Source: Weissella confusa (GTDB taxonomy: Bacteria > Bacillota > Bacilli > Lactobacillales > Lactobacillaceae). From it: a stretch of DNA of 64,000 nucleotides. Where the stretch lies: NCBI GenBank assembly GCA_016466735.1, contig JAAOED010000001.1, positions 124,001-188,000 of the forward strand, read 5' to 3'. This document shows positions 50,938 through 59,883 of this stretch, piece by piece. Under the pieces are notes generated by a model. That model searched no databases and was not told the origin of the DNA. It worked only from the letters and a program-made list of their open reading frames with translations. The translations under genes were made by a program, and so were the position numbers. Positions within the stretch are counted from its first letter, which is position 1. Each line of letters starts with the position of its first letter.

Positions 50938-52041
50938 ATGGCTCTTACAGCAGGAATCGTTGGTTTGCCAAACGTTGGTAAGTCAACTTTGTTTAACGCA
51001 ATTACTAAGGCGGGTGCCGAAATGGCTAACTACCCATTTGCCACGATTGAACCAAACGTGGGAATGGTTGAAGTGCCAGATGATCGTTTGGCCCGTATTC
51101 AAGAATTGGTGCCAGCTGACAAGATCGTGCCAACGACCTTCGAATTTACTGACATTGCCGGTATCGTTAAGGGTGCCTCAAAGGGTGAAGGATTGGGAAA
51201 CAAGTTCCTTGAAAACATCCGTCAAGTAAACGCCATCGTGCACGTGGTTCGTGCCTTTGACGATGATGACATCACACACGTTAACGGTAAGGTTGACCCA
51301 ATCGATGACATCAACACAATCAACTTGGAGTTGGTTTTGGCCGACTTGGAAGCCGTTGAAAAGCGTTACGCAACTACGGAAAAGAAGGCCAAGCAAGCTA
51401 AGGATAAGGATGCAGCTGCAGAATTTGAAGTGCTTGCTAAGTTGAAGCCAGTTTTGGAAGAAGGAAAGCCTGCTCGTTCAATTGATTGGAACGAAGATGA
51501 GCAAAAGATCGTTCGTGGCTTCTTCTTGTTGACGTCAAAGCCGGTTTTGTACGTGGCTAACGTTGCTGAAGACGACATGGCTGATCCAGAAGCATCAAAG
51601 TACTTCCAACAAATCAAGGAATACGCTGCAGCTGAAAATGCTGACGTTATCGGAATTTCAGCTCGTGCCGAAGAAGAATTGGCCGGTATGGATGACGAAG
51701 ACAAGGCTGAATTGATGGAATTGCAAGGTATTACGGAACCAGGTTTGAACCGTTTGATTCGTTCAGCCTACCACTTGTTGGACTTGCGCACGTTCTTTAC
51801 CGCTGGTGGTAAGGAAACGCGTGCTTGGACGTTCCGTGCAGGTATGAAGGCACCACAAGTTGCCGGTGTTATCCACTCAGACTTTGAGCGTGGATTTATC
51901 CGTGCTGAAACGGTCGCCTTTGCTGATTTGGACGAATACGGTTCAATGAAGGCAGTTAAGGAAGCTGGACGTCGTCGTTCAGAAGGTAAGGAGTATGTTG
52001 TCCAAGACGGTGATATCATCGAATTCTTGTTCAACGTTTAA
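50938..52041 (+). CDS. ychF: redox-regulated ATPase YchF/EngD (Obg family)
   Basis: A 367-residue P-loop NTPase. GIVGLPNVGKST at 6-17 is the Walker A, and FTDIAGIVKGAS the switch/G3 region. The C-terminal TGS-like domain (GDIIEFLFNV end) is typical. The NxxE specificity motif gives ATP rather than GTP preference. It binds ribosomes and affects stress responses. It is universal in bacteria. The operon context with parAB and DUF951 is conserved in related species. Confidence 0.95.
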   Translation: MALTAGIVGLPNVGKSTLFNAITKAGAEMANYPFATIEPNVGMVEVPDDRLARIQELVPADKIVPTTFEFTDIAGIVKGASKGEGLGNKFLENIRQVNAIVHVVRAFDDDDITHVNGKVDPIDDINTINLELVLADLEAVEKRYATTEKKAKQAKDKDAAAEFEVLAKLKPVLEEGKPARSIDWNEDEQKIVRGFFLLTSKPVLYVANVAEDDMADPEASKYFQQIKEYAAAENADVIGISARAEEELAGMDDEDKAELMELQGITEPGLNRLIRSAYHLLDLRTFFTAGGKETRAWTFRAGMKAPQVAGVIHSDFERGFIRAETVAFADLDEYGSMKAVKEAGRRRSEGKEYVVQDGDIIEFLFNV

Positions 52042-52053
52042 TCGGGGGAACTC

Positions 52054-52776
52054 ATGACAGAATCACAAGAACAAACGGTAACGCCAACGCTACCATCACG
52101 TGCCGACTTGGCCACGTCTGGTTTGACGAAGCGTAATCAAGATTTTATTTGGCAAATGGTACAACTTGTTGAAGGTGACGAAAGCAAGGCGGCCTTGATT
52201 GCCGAAGTTGGCGCAAAGTTGTTGGACGGTCAAAAGACTGGTACAACAGCACGTCAATTGTTTAACACACCTGCTGAAGCGTTGGGACGCAAGGCAAACG
52301 CAACCGAAGCAACGCCAGCACCTGGCTACGCGACATACGGCTTCTGGCCATTGTTGGTTGATAACGCAATTGCCTTCTTCATGATGTTCAGCTTTATGTT
52401 TGGATTGACGTTGCTATTTAGCAAGGCGTCACAAACTGGTAGCGCCGGTGCAGCCGGAATTACGTCATTGATTTTGACATCATTGTTGGGTGGATTCTTC
52501 TTTGCTGTTGTCACGATGACGTTGGCACCAAAGAAGGACGGCTCAAAGACGCCAGTGCTATTGAAGATTTTGATTTCAGTCGGTGCCTTCGTCTTGTGGT
52601 TCTTGGCATACTTGGGCTTCAGCTACTTGCCAGCTGTTATCAACCCATTGTTGCCAGGTTGGTTGTACCTAGTATTCGCCGTACTTGCCTTTATCGGCTT
52701 CCGCTTCTGGCGTGTTAAGACTGGTATCCAAGGTGGATTCCTTGGTGGTAGCACGCGCCGTCCACAAGCCAAGTAA
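52054..52776 (+). CDS. DUF1129-family membrane protein
   Basis: A 240-residue protein. An N-terminal cytosolic part of about 95 residues contains LTKRNQDFIWQMVQLVE and GTTARQLFNTPAEALG, the family signature. Four to six membrane helices follow and a basic C-terminal tail ends it. The family is specific to Lactobacillales and usually follows ychF. The function is unknown. It starts 12 bp after ychF with TCGGGGGAA as ribosome site, so it is the last gene of the rsmG-parAB-ychF operon. Confidence 0.85.
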   Translation: MTESQEQTVTPTLPSRADLATSGLTKRNQDFIWQMVQLVEGDESKAALIAEVGAKLLDGQKTGTTARQLFNTPAEALGRKANATEATPAPGYATYGFWPLLVDNAIAFFMMFSFMFGLTLLFSKASQTGSAGAAGITSLILTSLLGGFFFAVVTMTLAPKKDGSKTPVLLKILISVGAFVLWFLAYLGFSYLPAVINPLLPGWLYLVFAVLAFIGFRFWRVKTGIQGGFLGGSTRRPQAK

Positions 52777-52803
52777 GCAACTAGAATTAGTGAGGATGAA
52801 TCG

Positions 52804-53493
52804 ATGAAAATTTTGATTGTTGATGATGATCACGAAATTGCTGAATTGCTTGAAATCTACGTGAAGAACGAAGGTTACGAGCCAGTTATTGCCAGCGATG
52901 GTAAAGAAGCAATGACGAAGATCCGTACGAACCCAGACATCGGTTTGGTTATTTTGGACATCATGATGCCTGAAATGAACGGTACGGAAGTGTTAAAGGA
53001 AGTTCGTAAGGACAATCCTGTGCCAATTTTGTTGTTGTCAGCCAAGTCTGGTGCAATGGACAAGATTCAAGGGTTGATTACGGGTGCTGACGACTACGTA
53101 ACGAAGCCATTTAACCCATTGGAAGTGATGGCGCGTGTACGTGCTTTGCTACGTCGTGCCCAAAACGGTATGGCCCAAGCAACGCCTGAAGTGCTCGATA
53201 TCGGTCCTTTGACGATTAACAAGGACAGCCACGAAGTTAAGACGGCCGACGGTGTTGAAGTTAATTTGACGGCGTTGGAGTTTGGAATCTTGTATTTGTT
53301 GGCTTCACACCCAAACCGTGTGTTTAGTGCTGACGATATCTTCGAACGTGTTTGGCAACAAGAATCAGTTGTGTCTGCTAAGACAGTTATGGTGCACGTT
53401 TCACACTTGCGCGATAAGTTGGAAGCGGCAACTGGTGGTAACCAAGTTGTGCAAACCGTTTGGGGTGTTGGTTATAAGATTGAAGTGCTATAA
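52804..53493 (+). CDS. OmpR-family response regulator (VanR-like)
   Basis: A 229-residue regulator, MKILIVDDDHEIAELLEIYV, with phospho-acceptor D52 in LVILDIMMPEM and lysine in VTKPFNP. The C-terminal winged helix closes with VVQTVWGVGYKIE. The paired kinase belongs to the VanS-like group and a D,D-carboxypeptidase gene follows. This suggests control of peptidoglycan tailoring. It starts 27 bp after the DUF1129 gene, and GTGAGGATG is the ribosome site. No vancomycin-resistance ligase or dehydrogenase is present in the window. Confidence 0.85.
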   Translation: MKILIVDDDHEIAELLEIYVKNEGYEPVIASDGKEAMTKIRTNPDIGLVILDIMMPEMNGTEVLKEVRKDNPVPILLLSAKSGAMDKIQGLITGADDYVTKPFNPLEVMARVRALLRRAQNGMAQATPEVLDIGPLTINKDSHEVKTADGVEVNLTALEFGILYLLASHPNRVFSADDIFERVWQQESVVSAKTVMVHVSHLRDKLEAATGGNQVVQTVWGVGYKIEVL

Positions 53494-53524
53494 GCACCGC
53501 GTTCTATAGAAAGAGGAAGTAGGG

Positions 53525-54652
53525 ATGAAACTTAGTGTACTGGATTGGCTGTTGTTAGTGGTCAAGGCAGTCGTTTCGGCCCTGCTTTTTGTGTTTACTG
53601 GCATTGGTATCCTATTAGCAATGCGTTCAAACTGGCACACAGAAAATTGGTTGCTTGAAATTCAAGCCATCTGGCGTCAAGATACGACGTTGGCAGTCGT
53701 AGTCGCCATTGTGGTGATTGCGCTGTGGGGTGTGGTGGTTCATTTCTTTTATGAACAGATTGTTTTGACGCACCTAATTGATAGCGTGAGTGAGTTGGCA
53801 CCACATGTGCGTGATGCTAATGCTACTGGATTGCCAGAGACGCGCATGAGTCGTCGCTTGCGTCCGCTTGCAACGAATGTGAATGGCGTGTTTGATGCCG
53901 CACAAAAAGCAATGGCTGAGGAACGTGAAATTGAGCGTTCTAAGGATGAAATGATTACGAATGTGTCGCACGATTTACGGACGCCGTTGACGTCAATCTT
54001 GGGTTATTTGGGGTTGATTGTGAATGACGAACAAGATAATTTGTCACGTGCTGATATGACGAAATATGCTAAAACGGCATTTGATAAAGCTGGGCAAATG
54101 AAGTCATTGGTTGAAGATTTGTTTGATTACACGCAAGTCCGCCAAGTTGATTTCAAGTTACGTTGGGCGCCACTTGATTTGGCAGCCATGTTGCAACAAT
54201 TGGCGGTTAACTATGAGTTGGAAGCCAAGAATAAAGACGTGGTTGTGTCAGCGGTAACGAACCCAAACAGTATTGAAATGGTTGGGGATCCGGATCGTTT
54301 GGCGCGTGTCTTTATGAATTTGATTAGCAACGCCTTGAAGTATGGGGATGGGGCGACATTTGTTCGCTTGTCAGCTAAAACTTTCCCAGCTGAGAATGTT
54401 GCTGAAATTCGCGTGACAAACAATGGTGAAAAGATTCCAGAAGAATCAATTAAGCGTTTGTTTGATCGCTTTTACCGCGTTGAAAGTTCACGTAACACCA
54501 AGACTGGTGGCACTGGTCTTGGATTGGCAATCGTGAACGGCGTAATTGAAGCACACGGTGGTACGGTGCGGGTTGAATCGAATGACGATTTGACAAGTTT
54601 TATTATTCGACTACCATTACAACCAGAGGGACTTGAAGGCGAAGGAGCGTAA
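53525..54652 (+). CDS. sensor histidine kinase (VanS-like)
   Basis: A 375-residue kinase with two N-terminal helices (about 10-33 and 56-76) and only a short extracytoplasmic loop. MITNVSHDLRTPLTSILGYL places the phosphorylated His at 149. The ATPase domain has NLISNALKYGDG (N box), RVTNNGEKIPEE (G1), DRFYRVESSRN (F box) and GGTGLGLAIVNG (G2). It forms an operon with the regulator before and dacA-like gene after, starting only 4 bp later. Probably senses cell-wall state. Confidence 0.9.
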   Translation: MKLSVLDWLLLVVKAVVSALLFVFTGIGILLAMRSNWHTENWLLEIQAIWRQDTTLAVVVAIVVIALWGVVVHFFYEQIVLTHLIDSVSELAPHVRDANATGLPETRMSRRLRPLATNVNGVFDAAQKAMAEEREIERSKDEMITNVSHDLRTPLTSILGYLGLIVNDEQDNLSRADMTKYAKTAFDKAGQMKSLVEDLFDYTQVRQVDFKLRWAPLDLAAMLQQLAVNYELEAKNKDVVVSAVTNPNSIEMVGDPDRLARVFMNLISNALKYGDGATFVRLSAKTFPAENVAEIRVTNNGEKIPEESIKRLFDRFYRVESSRNTKTGGTGLGLAIVNGVIEAHGGTVRVESNDDLTSFIIRLPLQPEGLEGEGA

Positions 54653-54656
54653 TGTG

Positions 54657-55922
54657 ATGATGAGAAAATGGTTAACAGGTTTGTTAATGACGGTGGTGTT
54701 GGCATTTGGTGTGGCAACACCAAGCTATGCCGCGATTGTAACGCCAACAGTTGATGCGCAAGCGGCGGCTGTGGTGGATGTGCAAACCGGCCAGGTTCTC
54801 GCGGATAAAAACGGCGATAAGCGCATTCCGATTGCATCCATTTCTAAGCTGTTGACGGCTTACTTGGTCGAACGATCGATTGAAGCTGGTAAGTTGACGA
54901 TGGATACACCAATTTCCGTCCCAGCGTCGATTGTGGCGATTAGTACAGAACCAGGGTTGGCCAATGTGCCGTTGAGTACAGAACGCACGTATACAGTGCG
55001 CGAGTTGATGGAAATGGCCTTGATTAAGTCAGCCAATGCAGCAGCGTTGGCGCTTGGCTATGCCGTTTCAGGTACACCAACTGGGATTAATCAGGAAATT
55101 CAAGACCTGTTGACGGATTGGGGAATCACTGACACAACGATTGTTAGTGGTGCTGGTTTGACCAACGGTGATATGGGGTCATTGAAGAACAAAAACCTGG
55201 GTGACGACGTTGAAAATGAACTGTCAGCGCGTGAGTTGGCAATTGTCGGTCGTCATTTAGTTGAAGATTATCCAAGTATCACGGAAATTACGAGTATGAC
55301 GTCAGCAGTTGTGCCTAGTGGCGTAGCTGGGACCGAGACTATCAAAAATTCCAATGCGTTGCTGACGGATGGTCATGGTTATGAGTTCAAAGGTTTGAAG
55401 ACGGGTTATGCGTTGTCAGTACACAGCACCTTTATTGGTTTAACGAAGCTGGATAACCGCGAAGTGATTACGGTTGTACTTGGTAGCGACCACACGTTTA
55501 CGCAAACAGCTGCGATGTTGGACCAAGTGAAGGCTGCAACACAAGTGGTGACCCTTAAGAAGGGGACACAAATGCAACGTGTGCCTGTTGAGGAAGCCAA
55601 AGATGGACACCGTCGTTATCCATTGGTAACGAATAAGACGGTGTCGCTCTTTGCGCCGAAGTCTTGGGACGACGCCAAGGTGAATATGACGATTCGTTCA
55701 AATCACGACATGATTGCCCCAATTTCAAAGGGCCACATTGTCGACCACAACGAAAATTTGTTCGTTGATGGTGGTTCAAAGACGGAAGTTCGTGCGGCAA
55801 ATGACTTTGTCGACGGATTTCCGCAGGTTAACTTGATCATGAATGAGGATGTTGCACAAGCTTCACAACTTGTGCAGTGGTACCGCGACGCTAAGCGCGT
55901 TATCGCAAATTTATTTGATTAA
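54657..55922 (+). CDS. dacA: D-alanyl-D-alanine carboxypeptidase (PBP5 family)
   Basis: A 421-residue exported penicillin-binding protein. Residues 1-27 form a signal peptide (ending SYA). SISK at 61-64 holds the nucleophile Ser, SAN at 125-127 and KTG at 248-250 complete the active site. A C-terminal beta-rich domain (from about 280) and an amphipathic end that can anchor to the membrane follow. It trims the terminal D-Ala of peptidoglycan stem peptides. GAAGGAG overlaps the end of the kinase gene; the ATG may be 54657 or 54660. Confidence 0.92.
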   Translation: MMRKWLTGLLMTVVLAFGVATPSYAAIVTPTVDAQAAAVVDVQTGQVLADKNGDKRIPIASISKLLTAYLVERSIEAGKLTMDTPISVPASIVAISTEPGLANVPLSTERTYTVRELMEMALIKSANAAALALGYAVSGTPTGINQEIQDLLTDWGITDTTIVSGAGLTNGDMGSLKNKNLGDDVENELSARELAIVGRHLVEDYPSITEITSMTSAVVPSGVAGTETIKNSNALLTDGHGYEFKGLKTGYALSVHSTFIGLTKLDNREVITVVLGSDHTFTQTAAMLDQVKAATQVVTLKKGTQMQRVPVEEAKDGHRRYPLVTNKTVSLFAPKSWDDAKVNMTIRSNHDMIAPISKGHIVDHNENLFVDGGSKTEVRAANDFVDGFPQVNLIMNEDVAQASQLVQWYRDAKRVIANLFD

Positions 55923-55925
55923 ACA

Positions 55926-55964
55926 AAAATGACCTGATGCCGTTTAGCATCAGGTCATTTTTTG
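55926..55964. terminator. bidirectional terminator after dacA
   Basis: AAAATGACCTGATGC pairs with GCATCAGGTCATTTT; both flanks give U runs. Confidence 0.9.
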
Positions 55965-56333
55965 TTACTCAGCGTCCTTGTTTGCTTCTTCTTCAGCAAC
56001 GGCAGCTTCGTATTGCAACAAACGTTCTGAGACGTCCATTACAACGTTATCTTCATCTCGGATCTCAACAATCAATCCCTTACCCAACCATGAGTGGTCA
56101 CCAGAATATGGCATTTCCATTTCTTGTTGGAAATCACCGTCGTGTTGACGGAACAACACACCAACCGCTTCATCCGTGTAGTCATCCGCAAACCAAATCT
56201 CAACAACTGGTGCAACGATGGCCTTGTAGGTCATCATCGTATCAAAGATACCCCAGACTGCAGTTTGCGCTTCCTCAGGCATACGCTTGGCAAGTTCTTC
56301 AGTAACAACGCGTGACTTAGTAGATTCAAACAT
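55965..56333 (-). CDS. DUF960-family protein
   Basis: A 122-residue acidic soluble protein. The pattern VTEELAKRMPEEAQTAVWG and the central VEIWFADD...VGVLFRQHDG match the DUF960 family of Lactobacillales. The function is unknown. The C-terminal tail is acidic and Ala/Glu-rich (YEAAVAEEEANKDAE), possibly coiled. GTGAGGAAC is the ribosome site. It is convergent with dacA and divergent from the DUF1836 gene, with a short shared promoter region of about 75 bp. Confidence 0.8.
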   Translation of the reverse strand: MFESTKSRVVTEELAKRMPEEAQTAVWGIFDTMMTYKAIVAPVVEIWFADDYTDEAVGVLFRQHDGDFQQEMEMPYSGDHSWLGKGLIVEIRDEDNVVMDVSERLLQYEAAVAEEEANKDAE

Positions 56334-56409
56334 TATATTTAGTTCCTCACTCTAGATGTGGTAAAATTAATTCATCTAATAGTATACCACGGAAGGACAA
56401 TGAGCTAAC

Positions 56410-56928
56410 ATGAACGAATATATGACATGGCGTGAAGGCCTAAAGGATGTTGAATTCCCACACTGGGAGGATTTGCCGGCATTTGATCTATACATGGATC
56501 AAGTCGTTGAATACGTGAATAACGTTTTGGCACCACTTAACATGCCAATGGTGACGTCAACGATGATTAACAACTACGTTAAGCAAAAGGTCATCATGTC
56601 ACCAATCAAGAAGAAGTACCAAGCAATGCAAATTGCGGATATCTTGATTATTTCTTTGATGAAGCCAGTCTTTTCACTAGATGAAATCCGTGCGGCTATC
56701 GATCAAGTAACGGTTGGGGATTATCCAAAGAAGGCTTACAATGCCTTCGTGGATGCATTGGCGGCCCGTTTGCAAGGCCCTGTGCCAGTTGAATTCGACC
56801 CCGATCACTTGGACTTGCAACTCATGCGCGACGCAGCGAACGTTGTCTTCCACAAGATGGAAGCTGAAAAGTTGCTTGAGTTGATGCGTAAGCGCAACCC
56901 AATCAAGGAAGTTCCTACAACTAAGTAG
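56410..56928 (+). CDS. DUF1836-family putative transcriptional regulator
   Basis: A 172-residue protein. MVTSTMINNYVKQKVIMSPIKK near residue 47 is the helix-turn-helix-like core of DUF1836, related to MerR/phage Xis-type winged helices, and KYQAMQIADILIISLMKPVFS completes it. It probably binds DNA, but no target is known. The putative ribosome site GGAAGGA is somewhat far from the ATG. A terminator follows, and the ECF promoter of the sigma factor gene begins right behind it. Confidence 0.8.
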   Translation: MNEYMTWREGLKDVEFPHWEDLPAFDLYMDQVVEYVNNVLAPLNMPMVTSTMINNYVKQKVIMSPIKKKYQAMQIADILIISLMKPVFSLDEIRAAIDQVTVGDYPKKAYNAFVDALAARLQGPVPVEFDPDHLDLQLMRDAANVVFHKMEAEKLLELMRKRNPIKEVPTTK

Positions 56929-56935
56929 TAAAATG

Positions 56936-56962
56936 AAACACGCTTAACGGCGTGTTTTTTAT
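56936..56962 (+). terminator. terminator after DUF1836 gene
   Basis: AACACGC pairs with GCGTGTT, loop TTAACG, six T. Confidence 0.85.
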
Positions 56963-56964
56963 TT

Positions 56965-56991
56965 TGAAACTATTTCCCTAGTTCGTGCGTC
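56965..56991 (+). promoter_or_regulatory. predicted ECF-sigma promoter (autoregulation)
   Basis: TGAAAC (56965-56970), 17-bp spacer, CGTC (56988-56991) followed by TAATT. This matches the typical ECF/SigV-type -35 and -10 boxes and lies 32 bp before the sigma factor gene. Confidence 0.8.
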
Positions 56992-57022
56992 TAATTAGTG
57001 TAAGCAGATAGGAGGACGCGAC

Positions 57023-57502
57023 ATGCGTGAAGAATTAATTGCAACGCTACATGAGAATAGAGTCGCGTTGTACCGTGTGGCGCTGAGTTATGTGCACACC
57101 GAAGCTGAAGCGCTAGATACTGTGCAAACGACCGCTGAAAAAGCTTTGCGTCAGGTGAATCAAGTGCAGGAGTCACGCTATTTGAAGACGTGGCTCTTCC
57201 GCATCCTGATTAACACGGCGATTGATGCGCAACGCAAACAAGCGCGAAGGAACGAAATCGGCGATGAGTCGCTTGAATTTATGCCAGCATTAACAACGAT
57301 TGCACCTGAAATGCGCTTAGCACTTAATGAAGCCGTTGCGGATTTATCTGATAAAGAACAGGCGATTATTCGGCTACATTTCTTTGAAAATCAAACGTTT
57401 GCCGACATTGCATTGACGCTTGAATTATCAGAAAACACGGTGAAAACGACCTATTATCGTAGCTTGAAGAAGTTAGAAGTAGCCTTGAACGGGGGAATGT
57501 AA
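57023..57502 (+). CDS. ECF-type RNA polymerase sigma factor, SigV-like
   Basis: A 159-residue sigma-70 family factor with region 2 (YRVALSYVHTEAEALDTVQTT and LKTWLFRILINTAIDAQRK) and region 4 (LSDKEQAIIRLHFFENQTFADIAL, then SENTVKTTYYRSLKKL), without regions 1 and 3. AGGAGGACG precedes the ATG. The downstream RsiV-like gene overlaps closely. ECF-type promoter upstream indicates positive autoregulation. By analogy with SigV of Bacillus and Enterococcus, the pair may respond to lysozyme. Confidence 0.88.
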   Translation: MREELIATLHENRVALYRVALSYVHTEAEALDTVQTTAEKALRQVNQVQESRYLKTWLFRILINTAIDAQRKQARRNEIGDESLEFMPALTTIAPEMRLALNEAVADLSDKEQAIIRLHFFENQTFADIALTLELSENTVKTTYYRSLKKLEVALNGGM

Positions 57503-57503
57503 G

Positions 57504-58322
57504 ATGACACTAGAAGATGTAAAAACGGCATATGATACGCAAGATGTCCCAATGGATAAGCTAACGGCCGTGATTGATCAAGCCGTTGTGAAGACGGCGC
57601 CTAAGCGTAAGCGATTGAATTGGTGGCAAACATCACTAATTGGTGTCGGGGCAGTAGCTGCAGCGTTCACGCTTGTGCTGAACACCTCATATTCCTTCGC
57701 TAGCGCAGCTGAACGCATGCCGGTTGTCCGTGATGCGGTGAAGGTGTTGCTGTTCCGTGAATACAAGCATGTTGATAAGACATCATACGCGGATATTAAA
57801 GTGCCACTGCTAACGAACTTGGGCAGTACTGAATTGGCAGATAAACTTAATGCGTCATACGCCAGTGAAGGGCGTGCTTTGTACGATGCCTTTATGAATA
57901 AGACGGCAGAGACGCCAAAGTCACTAACGCAGACGTATCAAGAAAAGGTGAATAACGACCAGTTGCTAGTGCTTGAACGCCGTCAAGAAATGTCGATGGC
58001 TGACACAGCGACCAAGTTGAGCTATACAACCATTGATAAGCAACGTGGATTGGTATTGACGTTGCCAATGTTGTTCAAGTCAAATGATTATCAAACAATT
58101 TTGCGCGACTATGTGAACAAGCAAATTGCGGCGTCAGATAAGTATGACACGCCAGTTGAAGCAATTTCGAAGGCGCAAACCTTCTACATTAATAGCCGTG
58201 GTCAGTTGGTTTTGGTTTTCCAACGTGGTGACATTGCGGCGATGTATGTTGGTCCGGTTGAAATGACGATTCCAACCAATCTAATTGATAGTCAATTGGT
58301 ATCGCATGAATATGTAAAGTAA
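57504..58322 (+). CDS. RsiV-like anti-sigma factor
   Basis: A 272-residue single-pass membrane protein. The N-terminal cytosolic part (residues 1-40) would bind the sigma factor, and a helix at about 41-60 crosses the membrane. The extracellular part has the DUF3298/DUF4163 type fold of RsiV, the lysozyme-binding anti-sigma factor (KVPLLTNLGSTELADKLN and FYINSRGQLVLVF typical). It begins 1 bp after the sigma gene, GGGGGAATG spanning the junction. Lysozyme sensing followed by regulated proteolysis is inferred from the family. Confidence 0.82.
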   Translation: MTLEDVKTAYDTQDVPMDKLTAVIDQAVVKTAPKRKRLNWWQTSLIGVGAVAAAFTLVLNTSYSFASAAERMPVVRDAVKVLLFREYKHVDKTSYADIKVPLLTNLGSTELADKLNASYASEGRALYDAFMNKTAETPKSLTQTYQEKVNNDQLLVLERRQEMSMADTATKLSYTTIDKQRGLVLTLPMLFKSNDYQTILRDYVNKQIAASDKYDTPVEAISKAQTFYINSRGQLVLVFQRGDIAAMYVGPVEMTIPTNLIDSQLVSHEYVK

Positions 58323-58345
58323 TGTGTTCTAATTGAAATTTAATA

Positions 58346-58380
58346 AAACCGCTGTTTTGGGTATAAACAGCGGTTTCTTT
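58346..58380 (+). terminator. terminator after rsiV-like gene
   Basis: AAACCGCTGTTT pairs perfectly with AAACAGCGGTTT; T-rich tail. Confidence 0.85.
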
Positions 58381-58427
58381 GTGTTATGCTAGTGAGATTA
58401 GTTTAGACAGTAAAGGGGGTCAACGAG

Positions 58428-59648
58428 ATGCAAGATTTCATGGCATTGGATCGCAATCTTAAGTTGCGATCATTAACGGTTTTCTTGACTGTGCTTTTGG
58501 GAAGTTCAATTGGGCCGAATGTGACCGTGTATTATGTGGAATATTTTGGTGCGTTTATCACCGGTTTCTTGCTGATTGCAGTATCGGTCGCTGGGTTTAT
58601 CGCCGGCTTGTATGGTGGTCACTTGGCGGACGTGCTGGGCCGTAAGAAGACGATGTTAATTGGATCAGCGATGATTATCGGTGGGTACGCGTTGGCGATG
58701 CTGATGAATTCACCGTGGTACACCAATCCGTACATCACGTTCGTGGGATTTTTGACAGCGTCGGTCGGGGCATCGTTTGCTGACCCCGCTGAACAGGCAA
58801 TGATGATTGATTCGTCGACGCTGAAGAATCGTAAATTTGTCTTTGCGTTGATTTATTGGATTATCAATATCGGTGTGATGATTGGCGCGGCAATTGGTGG
58901 TTGGTTCTTCCGTGATTACTTGTTTGAGTTGTTGATGGGATCGATGGTTGTTGGAATTATCAATGCTTCGATTATTAATTGGGGGATGGCGGAAACGCTT
59001 GATATGGGTAACGTTAAGGCGAACTCATCCGTTTGGAGCGCCGTTAAGTCATACGCGCATGTGTTAACTGACAAGCGCTACTTGTTGTTCATGTTCGGAA
59101 CGATTTTTGCCGTCGTGATTTACTCACAACCTGATTTCTACTTGGCGGCCCACTTGGCTGAATCATTCCGTGATTACACATTGTTCGGGGTGCATTTCTA
59201 TGGCCAACGTATGCTGTCATTCATGTTGGTGATTAACACGGTCGTAATCGTGTTGACGATGTCGGCCTTTAACCACATGACAAACCGCTGGCCGCTGATT
59301 CGTGGCTATGCGATTGGAACATTTATGCAGGGACTTGGTTTCGCGATGGCATTCTTGCTGCGTGATTTCTGGCCATTGGCTTTCGCAGCCGTTGTATTCA
59401 CGGTTGGTGAAATGATTAATGTGCCATCAAGTCAGACGCTACGTGCCGATATGATGAACCCAGAAAAGTTGGGTGCTTACTCAGGTGCATTTGCAGCCAC
59501 GCGCCCCTTGGGAAACATTTTCGCCGGCGTGATGGTGTCAGCCTCACACTTCGTTGGTAATGTAGGGGCGGCTGTCATGCTGATGATTGGCGTGTTTATC
59601 GCGATTTACTCAGTTGCCACAGCAGCAAAAATGAAAGCATCATTTTAA
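58428..59648 (+). CDS. MFS transporter, 12-helix drug-efflux type
   Basis: A 406-residue major facilitator, resembling the MdtH/YttB-like DHA1 proteins. Motif A (GGHLADVLGRKKTM near residue 65) is clear. About 12 helices. AAAGGGGGT precedes the ATG at 58428; an internal ATG at 58440 is possible. The substrate is unknown. It is monocistronic, with terminators on both sides. Confidence 0.82.
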   Translation: MQDFMALDRNLKLRSLTVFLTVLLGSSIGPNVTVYYVEYFGAFITGFLLIAVSVAGFIAGLYGGHLADVLGRKKTMLIGSAMIIGGYALAMLMNSPWYTNPYITFVGFLTASVGASFADPAEQAMMIDSSTLKNRKFVFALIYWIINIGVMIGAAIGGWFFRDYLFELLMGSMVVGIINASIINWGMAETLDMGNVKANSSVWSAVKSYAHVLTDKRYLLFMFGTIFAVVIYSQPDFYLAAHLAESFRDYTLFGVHFYGQRMLSFMLVINTVVIVLTMSAFNHMTNRWPLIRGYAIGTFMQGLGFAMAFLLRDFWPLAFAAVVFTVGEMINVPSSQTLRADMMNPEKLGAYSGAFAATRPLGNIFAGVMVSASHFVGNVGAAVMLMIGVFIAIYSVATAAKMKASF

Positions 59649-59665
59649 AATAGTAATTCAATTAG

Positions 59666-59713
59666 AAAAGCCTGGTTGGTGAATGTATACAGCGTTTACC
59701 AACCAGGCTTTTT
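59666..59713 (+). terminator. terminator after MFS gene
   Basis: AAAAGCCTGGTTGGT pairs with ACCAACCAGGCTTTT, loop about 17 nt. Confidence 0.9.
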
Positions 59714-59883
59714 GCGCGTTTAAATTGGTAAAGGTCCGATGTAACCCTGTTAACAAAAATTCATTTTACATATTAGTTTATTTCTAATGTTTATGAAATG
59801 TAACGTTATGACGTTTGCTGGGTATTTGATTATTGGATAACCTTACAAAGAAAGTTTATGTTTAACCGCACATGGAGGAAGAA

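Noticed and set aside
52804-55922. Vancomycin resistance operon
   Set aside because: Only a VanRS-like pair and a D,D-carboxypeptidase are present; no ligase or dehydrogenase. Such regulator-kinase-dacA sets are ordinary in Lactobacillales.
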